Positions 42,325 through 50,906 of a stretch of 64,000 nt of DNA are shown here, piece by piece (position 1 is the stretch's first letter; every line of letters begins with the position of its first letter). Source of the stretch: Gammaproteobacteria bacterium (lineage in GTDB: Bacteria > Pseudomonadota > Gammaproteobacteria > Steroidobacterales > Steroidobacteraceae); assembly GCA_028293725.1 (NCBI GenBank), contig JAQGOE010000204.1, positions 5,965 to 69,964 on the forward strand. Direction: 5' to 3'. A program made the translations under genes and the position numbers. The notes below the pieces were generated by a model that ran no database searches, was not told the origin of the DNA, and saw only the letters and a program-made list of their open reading frames with translations.

Positions 42325-43542
42325 CTAATTGCCACTCCCGGTCAGGGAGTGAGTTGCAATCAGGTACAGGTTGACCGTCCCCAGGTATTTCGTTTCCAGG
42401 CGGAATCCCGCCTTCACCCCGACCTGGTAGTCGTGGATTCCAAACGTCTTCCCGAGGTTCGTGACCCCCGGACCTGCATACCAGCGGCCCCTGCGAATGG
42501 TGCCGGGTTGCGAGTCGGCCAACAGGTTGTGCGAATAGACGATCGAGATTCCCAGGTCACTGTCGAACGCGGAGCGGAAGTCATCGAATGGCCGCGCCTG
42601 GAATGTCCAGTAGGCTCCGTCTCCGGCTCGCCAGGTCCCTCGCACGACTACGCCGGCGAAGTCATCGAGATTCGTGCGCAGGCCGTTGTAGACATGCAGC
42701 AGCCAGCCATGCGTGGGAAAAGATGAATCATCCTCGGAGTTTCTTCCGGCGGTGAGTAGGAACACGTTGCCTGGAGACGAATTGAACGTCTGGATGGCAC
42801 CGTCAAACACCAGGTAAGGATCGTTCACGGCCGTGTTTTGCAGGTAGCGATACCCGGCTGTCACGTACGAATACGTGTCGAGATGCATACCGACCGAAAA
42901 ATCGCCCCCCGCCCCGGAGCTGTGATAACTCCCACTCCCCGCGAACAAGGAGGACTCCGCGCTGAACAGGAACTCCGATTGGGTGTAGAACGCACCCGCC
43001 GTAAAAAAGAATTTGCGCGAATCAAACAGTCGCGGATCCGAGTACTGGAGCCGCCCCGCATTCTCCTGGCCGCCGCCGCCGACGGGCCGCGCTACGACAA
43101 CCGACAGATCGAGCGCCTTTCCGGAGCCGAACAGGTCGTGATCGGTAACCCGCGCGGCCAGCGCCTCGATCACAGCGGATCGGTTCGCGAGCTGGGTAAG
43201 GGTTCCCGCCGCAAAGGCGGTGGTCACCGGATCGGCCTCCGTCACATCGATGACCACGATGACCCAGTGCTTGTGAGAGCCCTTGATCAGGTGAATCTGC
43301 ACCGTCCGGAAATTCGGCAGCGTCTGCAGGCGCAGGCGCGCGTTCTCGACCTCGATCTCATCCAGCGGCTTGCCGACGGTGATACCGGCCTGCGTGCGAA
43401 TGAGTTCACAGGACGCGGCCACGTTGCCATCACATTGAACGCCCTCGACAAAAGGAGTGTCCTCGGAACCCGGGCCCGGATCGAGCGCGAAGGACCAGGC
43501 CGGGCACAGAGCCAGCAGCAGACAAGCACGCACCATCTTCAT
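42325..43542 (-). CDS. Single-POTRA Omp85/BamA-like outer-membrane protein
   Basis: From the ATG at 43542 the product has 405 residues with a signal peptide (MKMVRACLLLALCPAWSFA). The N-terminus contains one POTRA-like domain (FVEGVQCDGNVAASCELIRTQAGITVGKPLDEIEVENARLRLQTLPNFRTVQIHL). A beta-barrel region follows with alternating aromatic strands (DPRLFDSRKFFFTAGAFYTQSEF, SYVTAGYRYLQNT, WYAGPGVTNLGKTFGIHDYQVGVKAGFRLET). This is a mini-Omp85/surface-antigen layout, much shorter than BamA (five POTRAs) or TamA (three). It may insert or secrete an outer-membrane partner. It precedes the DUF4390-like, ntrY and ntrX genes in a tight four-gene set. Confidence 0.72.
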   Translation of the reverse strand: MKMVRACLLLALCPAWSFALDPGPGSEDTPFVEGVQCDGNVAASCELIRTQAGITVGKPLDEIEVENARLRLQTLPNFRTVQIHLIKGSHKHWVIVVIDVTEADPVTTAFAAGTLTQLANRSAVIEALAARVTDHDLFGSGKALDLSVVVARPVGGGGQENAGRLQYSDPRLFDSRKFFFTAGAFYTQSEFLFSAESSLFAGSGSYHSSGAGGDFSVGMHLDTYSYVTAGYRYLQNTAVNDPYLVFDGAIQTFNSSPGNVFLLTAGRNSEDDSSFPTHGWLLHVYNGLRTNLDDFAGVVVRGTWRAGDGAYWTFQARPFDDFRSAFDSDLGISIVYSHNLLADSQPGTIRRGRWYAGPGVTNLGKTFGIHDYQVGVKAGFRLETKYLGTVNLYLIATHSLTGSGN

Positions 43543-43832
43543 GAATCGCTCGCGGGGCCGCCCGCCGCACCTAAGTCCGTCGCAACTCCGGGCGCAAGTG
43601 TTCACTTTCGTGGACACCCGGATGTCGCACGAACCTTCGAGACCGCGGTAGTGTTGCAAGAGCCGTGTCAGGACGCTACCCATTTTGTTGAATGCCTTCC
43701 CAGTTGAGTGCCGCCGCTGGCGAGAAATCCGCGGCGGCACGGGAAAAGCAAACCCCATGCCAACTTCAGTATGATGAGCGCCGTGGCCCGGAACTATCCG
43801 CGAGCCCGTTCACTTTGCGCGACGGAGGATTC

Positions 43833-45077
43833 TTGCGTTCTGTCATCATCGCCATCCTGGGATTGCTCGCCGCCCCGGTGGCCGGCTGCGAGGAGCTGGC
43901 CGGCCTCACCGCGGCCGCCCGCTCGATATTGGGCGCCGATCAGGGTGTCTATATCGAGACCACCCGGGGCACCGTGCTCGTGGCGCAGGCCGCGGACAAA
44001 CCGGTTCACCCGGCATCCGTCTCGAAGGTCCCGACGGCGCTCGCCCTACTGCGCAAGTTGGGTCCCGAGCATCGTTTTGTAACTACCTTTGCCGGCAGCG
44101 GCCGAATCGTGGACGGCACGCTCTACGGCGACCTGTCCGTCACGAGCGATGGCGATCCGGCCCTGGTCGACGAGGATGCATTGCTCGTGGCCGAGCGGCT
44201 CAAACAGCTCGGCATACAGCGGGTAATGGGTGCGATTCACCCACGCGGCGCGTTGACCTTCGATTGGCAAAGCGACGGTGATGCCAGCTTGCTCCAGCAA
44301 GCGATGTCCGGACATACACCCGCCGCGGCGTGGACCGCGGTGCGCGCGCTCGAGAACTCCAACGCCACGGCGGCGGACGTCGCTTCCTCCGCGCGCCCCG
44401 GGATTCCCTTTACGCCCTGGTCGGCGTTGACTGGCGCGATCCAGGGAGTGAGCGTCATCTCGCTCCGCGATGACCAGACGTTGGTCGTGCATCGCTCGGA
44501 ACCGCTGCTCTCACTGACGAAGGCCCTGAACGACTATTCCAACAACATCATCAAACCGTTCGCGGATGCCGCGGGCGGTCCCGCGGCTGTTGAATCGGTG
44601 GCACGCGGCGCGGTGCCCCCGGAGATGAGATCCGAGATCACCCTCGGCGACGGCGCGGGCACCGACCCCAGCAATCGGCTGAGCCCTCGGGCGGCGGTGA
44701 AACTTCTGCGGGCCCTGGAAGGGGAGCTTGCGGCGAGCGGACACACTCTGCCTGACATGCTGCCCGTCTCCGGTGTCGACACGGGCACCTTACGAGACCG
44801 GTTGAACGGACCGGGAGAGGCGGGCCATGTCGTGGGAAAAACAGGAACCTTCGGCGACTACGGCGCGAGCGCGTTGATCGGCGCGATTCCGACGACTGAC
44901 CTTGGTACGGTGTACTTCGCCATTCTCAACCATGGTATTCCGGTGCCGCAGGCTCGCCTCCGCCAGGACCGATTTGTTCGCGCGTTGCTCGTGCGTCTGC
45001 ACAGCGTACCCTGGAACTATCAGCGCGATACGCGCCCTGCCATAGCGCGAGCGCAAGTATTGAGCGCACCCCGGTGA
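43833..45077 (+). CDS. dacB: D-alanyl-D-alanine carboxypeptidase/endopeptidase, PBP4 (S13) type
   Basis: The best start is TTG at 43833, four bases after GGAGG (43824-43828). It gives 414 residues and a clean signal peptide (RSVIIAILGLLAAPVAG); the ATG at 43692 would bury this signal. S13 motifs are all present: SxxK in HPASVSKVPTALALL, SxN in LNDYSNNIIKPFA and KTG in GHVVGKTGTFGDY. Domain II is inserted between, as in PBP4. It cleaves D-Ala from muropeptides and D-Ala-mDAP cross-bridges in the periplasm. It is divergent from the Omp85-like gene and precedes asmA on the same strand. Confidence 0.9.
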   Translation: MRSVIIAILGLLAAPVAGCEELAGLTAAARSILGADQGVYIETTRGTVLVAQAADKPVHPASVSKVPTALALLRKLGPEHRFVTTFAGSGRIVDGTLYGDLSVTSDGDPALVDEDALLVAERLKQLGIQRVMGAIHPRGALTFDWQSDGDASLLQQAMSGHTPAAAWTAVRALENSNATAADVASSARPGIPFTPWSALTGAIQGVSVISLRDDQTLVVHRSEPLLSLTKALNDYSNNIIKPFADAAGGPAAVESVARGAVPPEMRSEITLGDGAGTDPSNRLSPRAAVKLLRALEGELAASGHTLPDMLPVSGVDTGTLRDRLNGPGEAGHVVGKTGTFGDYGASALIGAIPTTDLGTVYFAILNHGIPVPQARLRQDRFVRALLVRLHSVPWNYQRDTRPAIARAQVLSAPR

Positions 45078-45130
45078 GCACCCGCCGTCTGGGCTAATAT
45101 GGCGGCCCGGTTTTCGATGGGGTGGCCAAA

Positions 45131-47164
45131 ATGCGCGCCGTGAAACTCGTTGGAATCGTATTGGGCGGCCTGGTCGCCCTGATTATCGTCGTGTTGATCG
45201 GTGTACGGCTGTTCGTCGACCCAAACGACTACAAAGACCGCATTGCCCGGGCGGTTAAGAGCTCCACAGGCCGCGAGCTCACGCTCTCCGGCCAGATGAA
45301 GCTCTCGGTCTTCCCGTGGATCGCTCTGGAGCTCGGCCCCGCCAGCTTGGGCAACCCCCCGGGATTTAGTGATCAGCCGTTCGCTGCCGTGCAACATGTG
45401 GCCTTGCGGGTGAAGCTGCTGCCCCTGCTGCGCAAGGAATTGGAAATCGGCCGCATCGAGATTGACGGCCTCGACCTGCGCCTGTTGAAGAACGCCGCGG
45501 GCCGCGGCAACTGGCAGGACTTCGGCAACCAGAATGCGACGCCCGAATCCGCCCCGAGTTCGAGCTCGGGCGGCGGAAGTTTGCCGGATCTGGGGGGTGT
45601 CGAAATCAAGGACAGCCGCGTGAGCTACCAGGACCTGGTGGCCGATCATCTGAACTTTGAATTGGGGCATCTGACTTCCGGCACTCCGGCGCCCGTGAAG
45701 CTGAAAGTGGCTTTGACGCCGAGCCAGGGCGCGCAGCCGATCACGCTCACCAGTCAGTTCGATCTGACACTCGACACGGAGAAGAAACAGTACGGGGTCA
45801 GCTCCTTCGAGTTGGAGGGCACGATGCAGCCGGCGCCGACGGCAGCGGCCGTGTCATACAAATTCTCCGCGCCGGTGCTGAGCGCCGATCTCACCGCACA
45901 GACTCTGAACGCTCCCAACTTCAAGGCGCAGCTCGCCTCCGCCGCTCTCGCCGGCAGCCTGCGGGGCAGCCGGATCGTCGATGCGCCCGCTTTCACCGGG
46001 GCTTTCAAGCTCGATCCGCTCGCGCTGCGCGACCTCATGAATCAATTGGGCATCGCCGCACCCAAGACGCGCGACCCCAAGGCGCTTACGAAGCTCTCCG
46101 CCCGAGGCGATTTTACCTATGGCGCCAACGCTCTGGCGGTAAACGATCTCGATGTCCAACTGGACGACACCGGGCTGCATGGCAAAGCCGCCATCACCAA
46201 TCTCGACACCAAGGCCATGCGCTTCGATCTCACGCTGGATCACATCAACCTGGATCGATACCGCAGCCCCGAGGAGGCGACCGCCCACCCGGTTGACAAG
46301 CCATCCGCGAAATCCTCGGAGCCGCCGCCGAGTGACCCCTTCAAAACACTGCAAGTGGAGGGCAGCCTGGCGATCGGCAGTGCGACGGTTTCCAACCTCA
46401 CACTCACACAGGTGCATGTGGTGCTGACGGCGAAGGACGGAGTAACGCATATCGCGCCGGCGACGGCGAAGTTATACGGCGGAGGGTATTCCGGCGATAT
46501 CACACTGGACGACCGTGGCGCGGTCGCGGCGTTGAAGATCGATCAGAGCATGACCTCGATCGACATAGCCGCGCTGCTCAAGGACTTCGCGAAATCGCAA
46601 CGCATGTCGGGTCACGGCACGGTCACCACCAATCTGACCGCGCATGGCCTCGCGGGCGACGCGCTCATGAAAACTTTGAACGGCCACATCGCCGCCAACG
46701 TCGACAACGGTGCCGTCGAGGGCGTCGACCTGTGGTTCGAAATCAATCGCGCCATGGCCCTCGCGCAAAAACAGTCGTTACCCACGGGCAGCAGCAGCGG
46801 TCGCACCAAGTTCGACGTTTTCAAGGCTTCCGCCGATATCGTCAACGGGGTCGCGACGACGAAAGATTTGAATATCGCCTCGCAAAACCTGCGCGTCTCG
46901 GGCCAGGGCACCACCAACCTGGTCACCGACGCGATCGACTATCAGGTGAAGGCGACAATCCTCAAGGAAGCGCCCACTGCGGCCGGCGCGGCTGGCAAGA
47001 CCCTGGCGGACATCCCTCTCAACATCACCGGCACGACGACCAGTCCTAACGTGCGCCCGGATCTGGAGGCGTTGGCCAAGGCACGCGTCCAGCAGGCGAT
47101 CGACCAGCACAAGGGCGAGATCCAGCAGAAACTCCAGGATAAGCTCAAGGGCCTGTTCCGATAA
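45131..47164 (+). CDS. asmA: AsmA family protein
   Basis: From the ATG at 45131 (GGGGTGG upstream) the product has 677 residues. One N-terminal membrane anchor (KLVGIVLGGLVALIIVVLIGVRLFV) is followed by DPNDYKDRIARAVKSSTGRELTLSGQMKLSVFPWIALELGPASLGNPPGF, the AsmA signature. A long beta-rich body has the C-terminal AsmA repeats (YGGGYSGDITLD, GVDLWFEINRAMALAQK, LNIASQNLRVSGQG) and an end with EALAKARVQQAIDQHKGEIQQKLQDKLKGLF. AsmA-like proteins form bridge-like lipid transport structures between inner and outer membranes. It follows the PBP4-type gene by 54 bases. Confidence 0.93.
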   Translation: MRAVKLVGIVLGGLVALIIVVLIGVRLFVDPNDYKDRIARAVKSSTGRELTLSGQMKLSVFPWIALELGPASLGNPPGFSDQPFAAVQHVALRVKLLPLLRKELEIGRIEIDGLDLRLLKNAAGRGNWQDFGNQNATPESAPSSSSGGGSLPDLGGVEIKDSRVSYQDLVADHLNFELGHLTSGTPAPVKLKVALTPSQGAQPITLTSQFDLTLDTEKKQYGVSSFELEGTMQPAPTAAAVSYKFSAPVLSADLTAQTLNAPNFKAQLASAALAGSLRGSRIVDAPAFTGAFKLDPLALRDLMNQLGIAAPKTRDPKALTKLSARGDFTYGANALAVNDLDVQLDDTGLHGKAAITNLDTKAMRFDLTLDHINLDRYRSPEEATAHPVDKPSAKSSEPPPSDPFKTLQVEGSLAIGSATVSNLTLTQVHVVLTAKDGVTHIAPATAKLYGGGYSGDITLDDRGAVAALKIDQSMTSIDIAALLKDFAKSQRMSGHGTVTTNLTAHGLAGDALMKTLNGHIAANVDNGAVEGVDLWFEINRAMALAQKQSLPTGSSSGRTKFDVFKASADIVNGVATTKDLNIASQNLRVSGQGTTNLVTDAIDYQVKATILKEAPTAAGAAGKTLADIPLNITGTTTSPNVRPDLEALAKARVQQAIDQHKGEIQQKLQDKLKGLFR

Positions 47165-47207
47165 CACGCCCCGGGGCGCGGAGGTTCGGCAGCCCCGACT
47201 ACCGCTC

Positions 47208-49130
47208 TCAGGCCTTCTCGCGCAATTCGCGCAGCGGGCCGATGTACTTCTCATAGCGGCGCCAGCGTCCGACGGACCGGTTGTACATCTTCTGTCGCAC
47301 CTGCCAGAAACTCGCCGTCATCACCGGACGCGCCGCCGTATGGAACTCCAGGCAGCGCTCATCCCACTCGAGTCCGAGAAAGTCCAGGATCTTGCGGGTC
47401 CATCTCTCCTGGTCGTCGACCAGTTCGGCGTAGGGCACGTCCAGCAGGGTGCCTGCGGGCAGCACGCTGCGCCAATGCTCGACCAGGCGCTGATGCTCGC
47501 GGTAGTAGTGCGCCAGATCCGCCAGGTCCCAAGTGAAATTCTGTGCCGAGGACAACTGCGTGAAATAACACGACAGGCAGGTGTCAATCGGGTCGCGTTG
47601 CACGTAAATCATGCGCGCGTTCGGCAGCACCGAATGTATGAGACCCAGGTGATCCGAGTTGTAGGTCGACTTGTCCACGACGCGCTGCGCGCTCGAAGAG
47701 AGCCGGTCCAGCTCGTTGAGATAACCCTGCGCGAGCTTCTTCCTGAGAGACTCGCCCGGCAATCGATTCCGGACGAGTGCCTCGTGCTTGCGTGCCGCGT
47801 CGCTCCAGTACTGCAACTCTCCCGCGCCGTGCACCGCCGGGTGCGCCGAGAGGATCTGCTCGACCAGCGAAGTACCCGAACGCATCATGCCAACCACGAA
47901 AACCGGTTTCACCGACTCGGAGCGCCCTGGCTCGTTCGCGGTGATGGCTTCCCGTGTATAGGCGCGAATCGTGTCGTCAACGAAGCGCACGCGCGCCTCC
48001 GTGTCATAGCGCTCGGCGACCGCCTTCTGTAACTCATTGGCGCGCTGGTAGCTGCGAAACGCCCGCTCGAAGTCGCCGGTATCGTCCCAATACTTGCCGA
48101 TGGCAAAGCGTAGGTCGGCTTCCTCCAAGGGCGCGATCCCGCTCGCGGCCAGCCTCTCCGCGTTTTTCAGCCACGCGCCGTCGGATGCGGTCATTTTGCG
48201 AAGCTCGGCCAATGACGCCAACGCGGTCGGCAGGTTAGCATCCAAGGCCAGAGCACCTTTGTACAGGGTCTCGGCTTCCTCGAAGCGGCCCTCGAGGCTG
48301 GCAACTTTGCCCAGACCGGTCGTTGCACCGGCATGACGGGGTGTTATTTTGAGCGCCTTCTCAAAACACTCCCGGGCGTCGCTCAAACGTCCGAGCATGA
48401 CCAGGGTCAGTCCCAGACTCACCTGGGCGTCATCCCGCTTCGGATTCAACTTCACCGCACGCCGCAGGGGCATTTCGGATTCGGCAACCTGGCCGGTGAG
48501 GCGCAGTAGAGTACCGAGATTGAATTGCGCATCGGCATAAGTGGGCTGTATACCGGCCGCGCGACGCAACTGTTCCAAGGCCTCGTGGTAGCGGCCCATC
48601 CTCCACAGTGCTGCGCCGAGATTGTTGCGTGCGAGCAGGTGGCGGGGCTTGAGTTTCAACAGGTCCTGGTAGCGCTCGATTACTTCGGCATGATCACCCC
48701 GGGCGACCGCGGCTTCAGCCTGCGCATGAAGCGCGCCGATCGAGCGGGCGCCCGGGCCCGGCTGATTTTCCGGCGAGAGATCGTGCCGTGCCTCCGGCCC
48801 CGCGTCCGTTGCGTCAGCCGTGTCGGCTGCGTCCACGGAGAGTCGTAACAGCAACATCTGAGCCAGCTCGTCCGCCAGCGCGGGATCCGCACCAACATTG
48901 AGCAGGCGCGCTTTGAAGCTGTTCGCCAGCTTCGCTCTGCGAAACATGCCCAACCGTAACGGCCGCGCGTCACTGTCAACTCGCGCCAGGAAGGACTGGA
49001 TTACCTTGCGTTGCTGCGCGGATCGGGACGCCCGGCGATCATCCATCGAAGCGGCCGCCGCCATGAAGTGGTCCGCCAGAGAGTTTCCGACGTCGGCAGC
49101 AATCCGTGAGTTGAGTCGATCAAGCCACAT
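47208..49130 (-). CDS. TPR-containing sulfotransferase
   Basis: This 640-residue protein has an N-terminal domain of about 95 residues of unknown type (MWLDRLNSRIAADVGNSLADHF...). A TPR array follows (about 130-370; e.g. ARNNLGAALWRMGRYHEALEQLRRAAGIQPTYADAQFNLGTLL). The C-terminal sulfotransferase domain (about 410-635) has the PAPS 5'-loop VVGMMRSGTSLVEQIL, the 3'-phosphate motif RDPIDTCLSCYF and the catalytic region around RVVDKSTYNSDHLGL. It should transfer sulfate from PAPS to a protein or glycan; tyrosylprotein-type enzymes are the closest fold. The N-terminal domain is duplicated just upstream at 49164-49451. Convergent with asmA. Confidence 0.88.
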   Translation of the reverse strand: MWLDRLNSRIAADVGNSLADHFMAAAASMDDRRASRSAQQRKVIQSFLARVDSDARPLRLGMFRRAKLANSFKARLLNVGADPALADELAQMLLLRLSVDAADTADATDAGPEARHDLSPENQPGPGARSIGALHAQAEAAVARGDHAEVIERYQDLLKLKPRHLLARNNLGAALWRMGRYHEALEQLRRAAGIQPTYADAQFNLGTLLRLTGQVAESEMPLRRAVKLNPKRDDAQVSLGLTLVMLGRLSDARECFEKALKITPRHAGATTGLGKVASLEGRFEEAETLYKGALALDANLPTALASLAELRKMTASDGAWLKNAERLAASGIAPLEEADLRFAIGKYWDDTGDFERAFRSYQRANELQKAVAERYDTEARVRFVDDTIRAYTREAITANEPGRSESVKPVFVVGMMRSGTSLVEQILSAHPAVHGAGELQYWSDAARKHEALVRNRLPGESLRKKLAQGYLNELDRLSSSAQRVVDKSTYNSDHLGLIHSVLPNARMIYVQRDPIDTCLSCYFTQLSSAQNFTWDLADLAHYYREHQRLVEHWRSVLPAGTLLDVPYAELVDDQERWTRKILDFLGLEWDERCLEFHTAARPVMTASFWQVRQKMYNRSVGRWRRYEKYIGPLRELREKA

Positions 49131-49163
49131 AAATTGGGTTAGACAGTCGGCCGTTCAGGTCGG

Positions 49164-49451
49164 TCATAGCAGCAACATCCGCGTCAGCTCGCCCACCAGC
49201 GCCGGATCCGTACCCGCGTCGAGCAGGCGCCATTTGAAGCTGTTCGCCAGCTTCGCTCTGCGAAACATTCCCAGCCGCAGCGGCCGCGCCTCACTGTCAA
49301 CTCGTGCGAGTAAGGACTGGATTGCGTTGCCTTGCTCCGCAGATCGGGACGGCGGACGCCCTTTCGTCGCAGCGGTCGCCGCCATGAAGTGGTCCGCCAG
49401 GGAGTTTCCCACGTCGCTGGCGATGCGTGAGCTGAGCCAATCAAGCCACAT
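49164..49451 (-). CDS. Tandem copy of the sulfotransferase N-terminal domain
   Basis: This 95-residue ORF aligns without gaps to residues 1-95 of the sulfotransferase, identical at 71 of 95 positions by hand count. Examples: MWLD-L-SRIA-DVGNSLADHFMA, and the stretch VDS-ARPLRLGMFRRAKLANSFK. The copy ends where CGA (Arg) in the sulfotransferase gene is TGA here, after LLL. It lies 33 bases upstream of the sulfotransferase start, on the same strand. Many substitutions keep the frame, so the product may be made. It may be a regulatory or leader fragment, or a remnant of an older duplicate. No function is known. Confidence 0.65.
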   Translation of the reverse strand: MWLDWLSSRIASDVGNSLADHFMAATAATKGRPPSRSAEQGNAIQSLLARVDSEARPLRLGMFRRAKLANSFKWRLLDAGTDPALVGELTRMLLL

Positions 49452-49631
49452 GAGGCGGGTTTTCTCCAAATCCCATACCAGAAAAATCGTACCGGATGAC
49501 CCGGTGTGGAAGATAGCAGTTCGGCCGCTTTAGGTGAAAGGGATCACACTGTTTCCGGGCGGCAACAGCGTGGATTAGCGAAAATTCACCAACGCAACGG
49601 AGCTGCCCGAGAGGGGATTTCCTCATTCCGG

Positions 49632-49697
49632 CGTCAGAAATTGACGGTCCAGGGCAGCCTCTGACGGTGTCCGTCAGTCTCTGACACAGCGGGTCAG
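49632..49697 (-). terminator. Cluster of TGAC/GTCA arms and a 7-bp hairpin
   Basis: CTGACGG-TGT-CCGTCAG (49661-49677) is a perfect hairpin. Around it are GTCAG (49633-49637), TGACGG (49642-49647), TGACA (49682-49686) and GTCAG (49693-49697), so alternative pairings are possible. It lies just past the stop of the small membrane protein gene and may end that transcript. There is no U run. The rest of 49452-49631 shows nothing definable. Confidence 0.3.
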
Positions 49698-49861
49698 TCG
49701 CCGCCGTTCTCGTCCTTTGCTTCGAGCTCGCGGGCACGGCGACTGGCCCGATCCAACACATCCTTGGCGGGCATGCCGCTTTTAGCGCTGCTACGCAGAC
49801 TCAACACCCCGCCCGCGATCACGACCATGACGACGACGATGATAATAGCTGCCGTTGACAT
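49694..49861 (-). CDS. Small membrane protein, DUF2897-like
   Basis: From the ATG at 49861 (GAGGGG, good spacing) this is a 55-residue protein: MSTAAIIIVVVMVVIAGGVLSL is one membrane helix, followed by RSSAKSGMPAKDVLDRASRRARELEAKDENGGD. The single helix, then a basic-to-acidic cytoplasmic tail with (M)P-K-VL-RA--RARE-EAKD, resembles DUF2897, a gammaproteobacterial protein of unknown function. I am moderately sure. It begins 17 bases after the CadC-like gene ends and is probably cotranscribed with it. Confidence 0.6.
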   Translation of the reverse strand: MSTAAIIIVVVMVVIAGGVLSLRSSAKSGMPAKDVLDRASRRARELEAKDENGGD

Positions 49862-49878
49862 GTAAGCCCCTCGAGAAC

Positions 49879-50784
49879 TCAGTGAATCGCCGCCTGCAAC
49901 TCTTTCGCGACTTCCCTCGCGATATCGTCCTGCACCCACAATTTGTCGCCCAACGGTCGATCGTAGGTTTCAGACCAGACCACGTACCCGTCGGCGGCGC
50001 GAACCAGCCGTGCCGCGATTCTCAGCGCAACGTCGGATTTGCGCACGCTGCCATCGAGTATGTAAGCCACGCCGAGGGAGCTGGCAGCATCCGCTACGGT
50101 AACCCGCTTCCCCTTGAAATAGAACGAGGACGTGGGAGCAGGCACGTGCAGGCCGGGAATCTTGCTGAGTCTGTCAATCAACTCCTCGGTCATACCATCG
50201 GCAAAATACTCCTCATTCATTTCTTGTGTCGTCAGATCGAGGAAGGGCAGCACGGCGACGGATTTTTGCGGGATGGCGCCTGCGGCAGACGGCCGGGAGA
50301 AACGCGCGAGCCCGCTGTTGAACAGGAGCGCAGCCATGAGCGCGACAAAAAGGGCAACGCCAGCGGCAAGCAACACAACGCCCCTGCGACGCTGACCGCG
50401 TAACGACCCAACGGGGTCTGCGGGAACAACTGAGGGCTCCACGCGAGGATCATCCACCCACGGGCTCACCGGCGCCACCATCCGATATCCGAGCCTCGGT
50501 ACCGTGGCGATGTATTCGGGCTGCCTGGCGTCGTCCCCAAGCAGGCGCCGCAGCGAGGCAACGGCCTGGTAGACAGAGTCTGGAGTCACGACGACCCCGG
50601 ACCAGACCTGATCGAGCAGGTCATCGATGCTGACCACCTCCCCTGCCCGCTCGGCGAGGCACACGAGCAGCTTCATCGTCCGAGCCTCTACCCGGACGAT
50701 CTCCCCGGCCCGGGAAATCTGGCCCGATCTCGGATCGACGCACCAGGCGCCGACACGAAGCGGAATGACAGCGGGTCGATCCAT
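49879..50784 (-). CDS. CadC-like membrane-anchored winged-helix regulator
   Basis: This 301-residue protein has an OmpR/PhoB-type winged helix at its N-terminus (residues 8-107; EARTMKLLVCLAERAGEVVSIDDLLDQVWSGVVVTPDSVYQAVASLRRLLGDD, IATVPRLGYRMV). One membrane helix follows (about 135-158; GVVLLAAGVALFVALMAALLFN). The periplasmic domain (about 170-300; SVAVLPFLDLTTQEMNEEYFADGMTEELIDRLSKIPGLHV) resembles FlgO/TolB-N-like domains seen in CadC-type and adenylate cyclase-linked regulators. It would sense an envelope signal and bind DNA from the membrane. It is divergent from yceI, and four phased TTCAG repeats lie between them. Confidence 0.85.
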   Translation of the reverse strand: MDRPAVIPLRVGAWCVDPRSGQISRAGEIVRVEARTMKLLVCLAERAGEVVSIDDLLDQVWSGVVVTPDSVYQAVASLRRLLGDDARQPEYIATVPRLGYRMVAPVSPWVDDPRVEPSVVPADPVGSLRGQRRRGVVLLAAGVALFVALMAALLFNSGLARFSRPSAAGAIPQKSVAVLPFLDLTTQEMNEEYFADGMTEELIDRLSKIPGLHVPAPTSSFYFKGKRVTVADAASSLGVAYILDGSVRKSDVALRIAARLVRAADGYVVWSETYDRPLGDKLWVQDDIAREVAKELQAAIH

Positions 50785-50812
50785 AGGGCAAGCCTATACA
50801 AGCGGACCTGCT

Positions 50813-50848
50813 TTCAGAAGTATTCAGCCGCTTTCAGGGCGACTTCAG
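50813..50848. promoter_or_regulatory. Four phased TTCAG direct repeats between the CadC-like gene and yceI
   Basis: TTCAG occurs at 50813-50817, 50823-50827, 50833-50837 and 50844-50848, at spacings of 10, 10 and 11 bp. Two are inside the longer CTTTCAG (50811 and 50831). Direct repeats at one helical turn are how OmpR/PhoB-type winged helices bind, in tandem. The array lies 59 bases before the yceI start and 29 bases before the regulator start. Confidence 0.65.
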
Positions 50849-50906
50849 GACTTCCCGATCCGCGCTTCGGCACAGTGACTGGCCGCTTTACACAGGAGTC
50901 CGTCCA

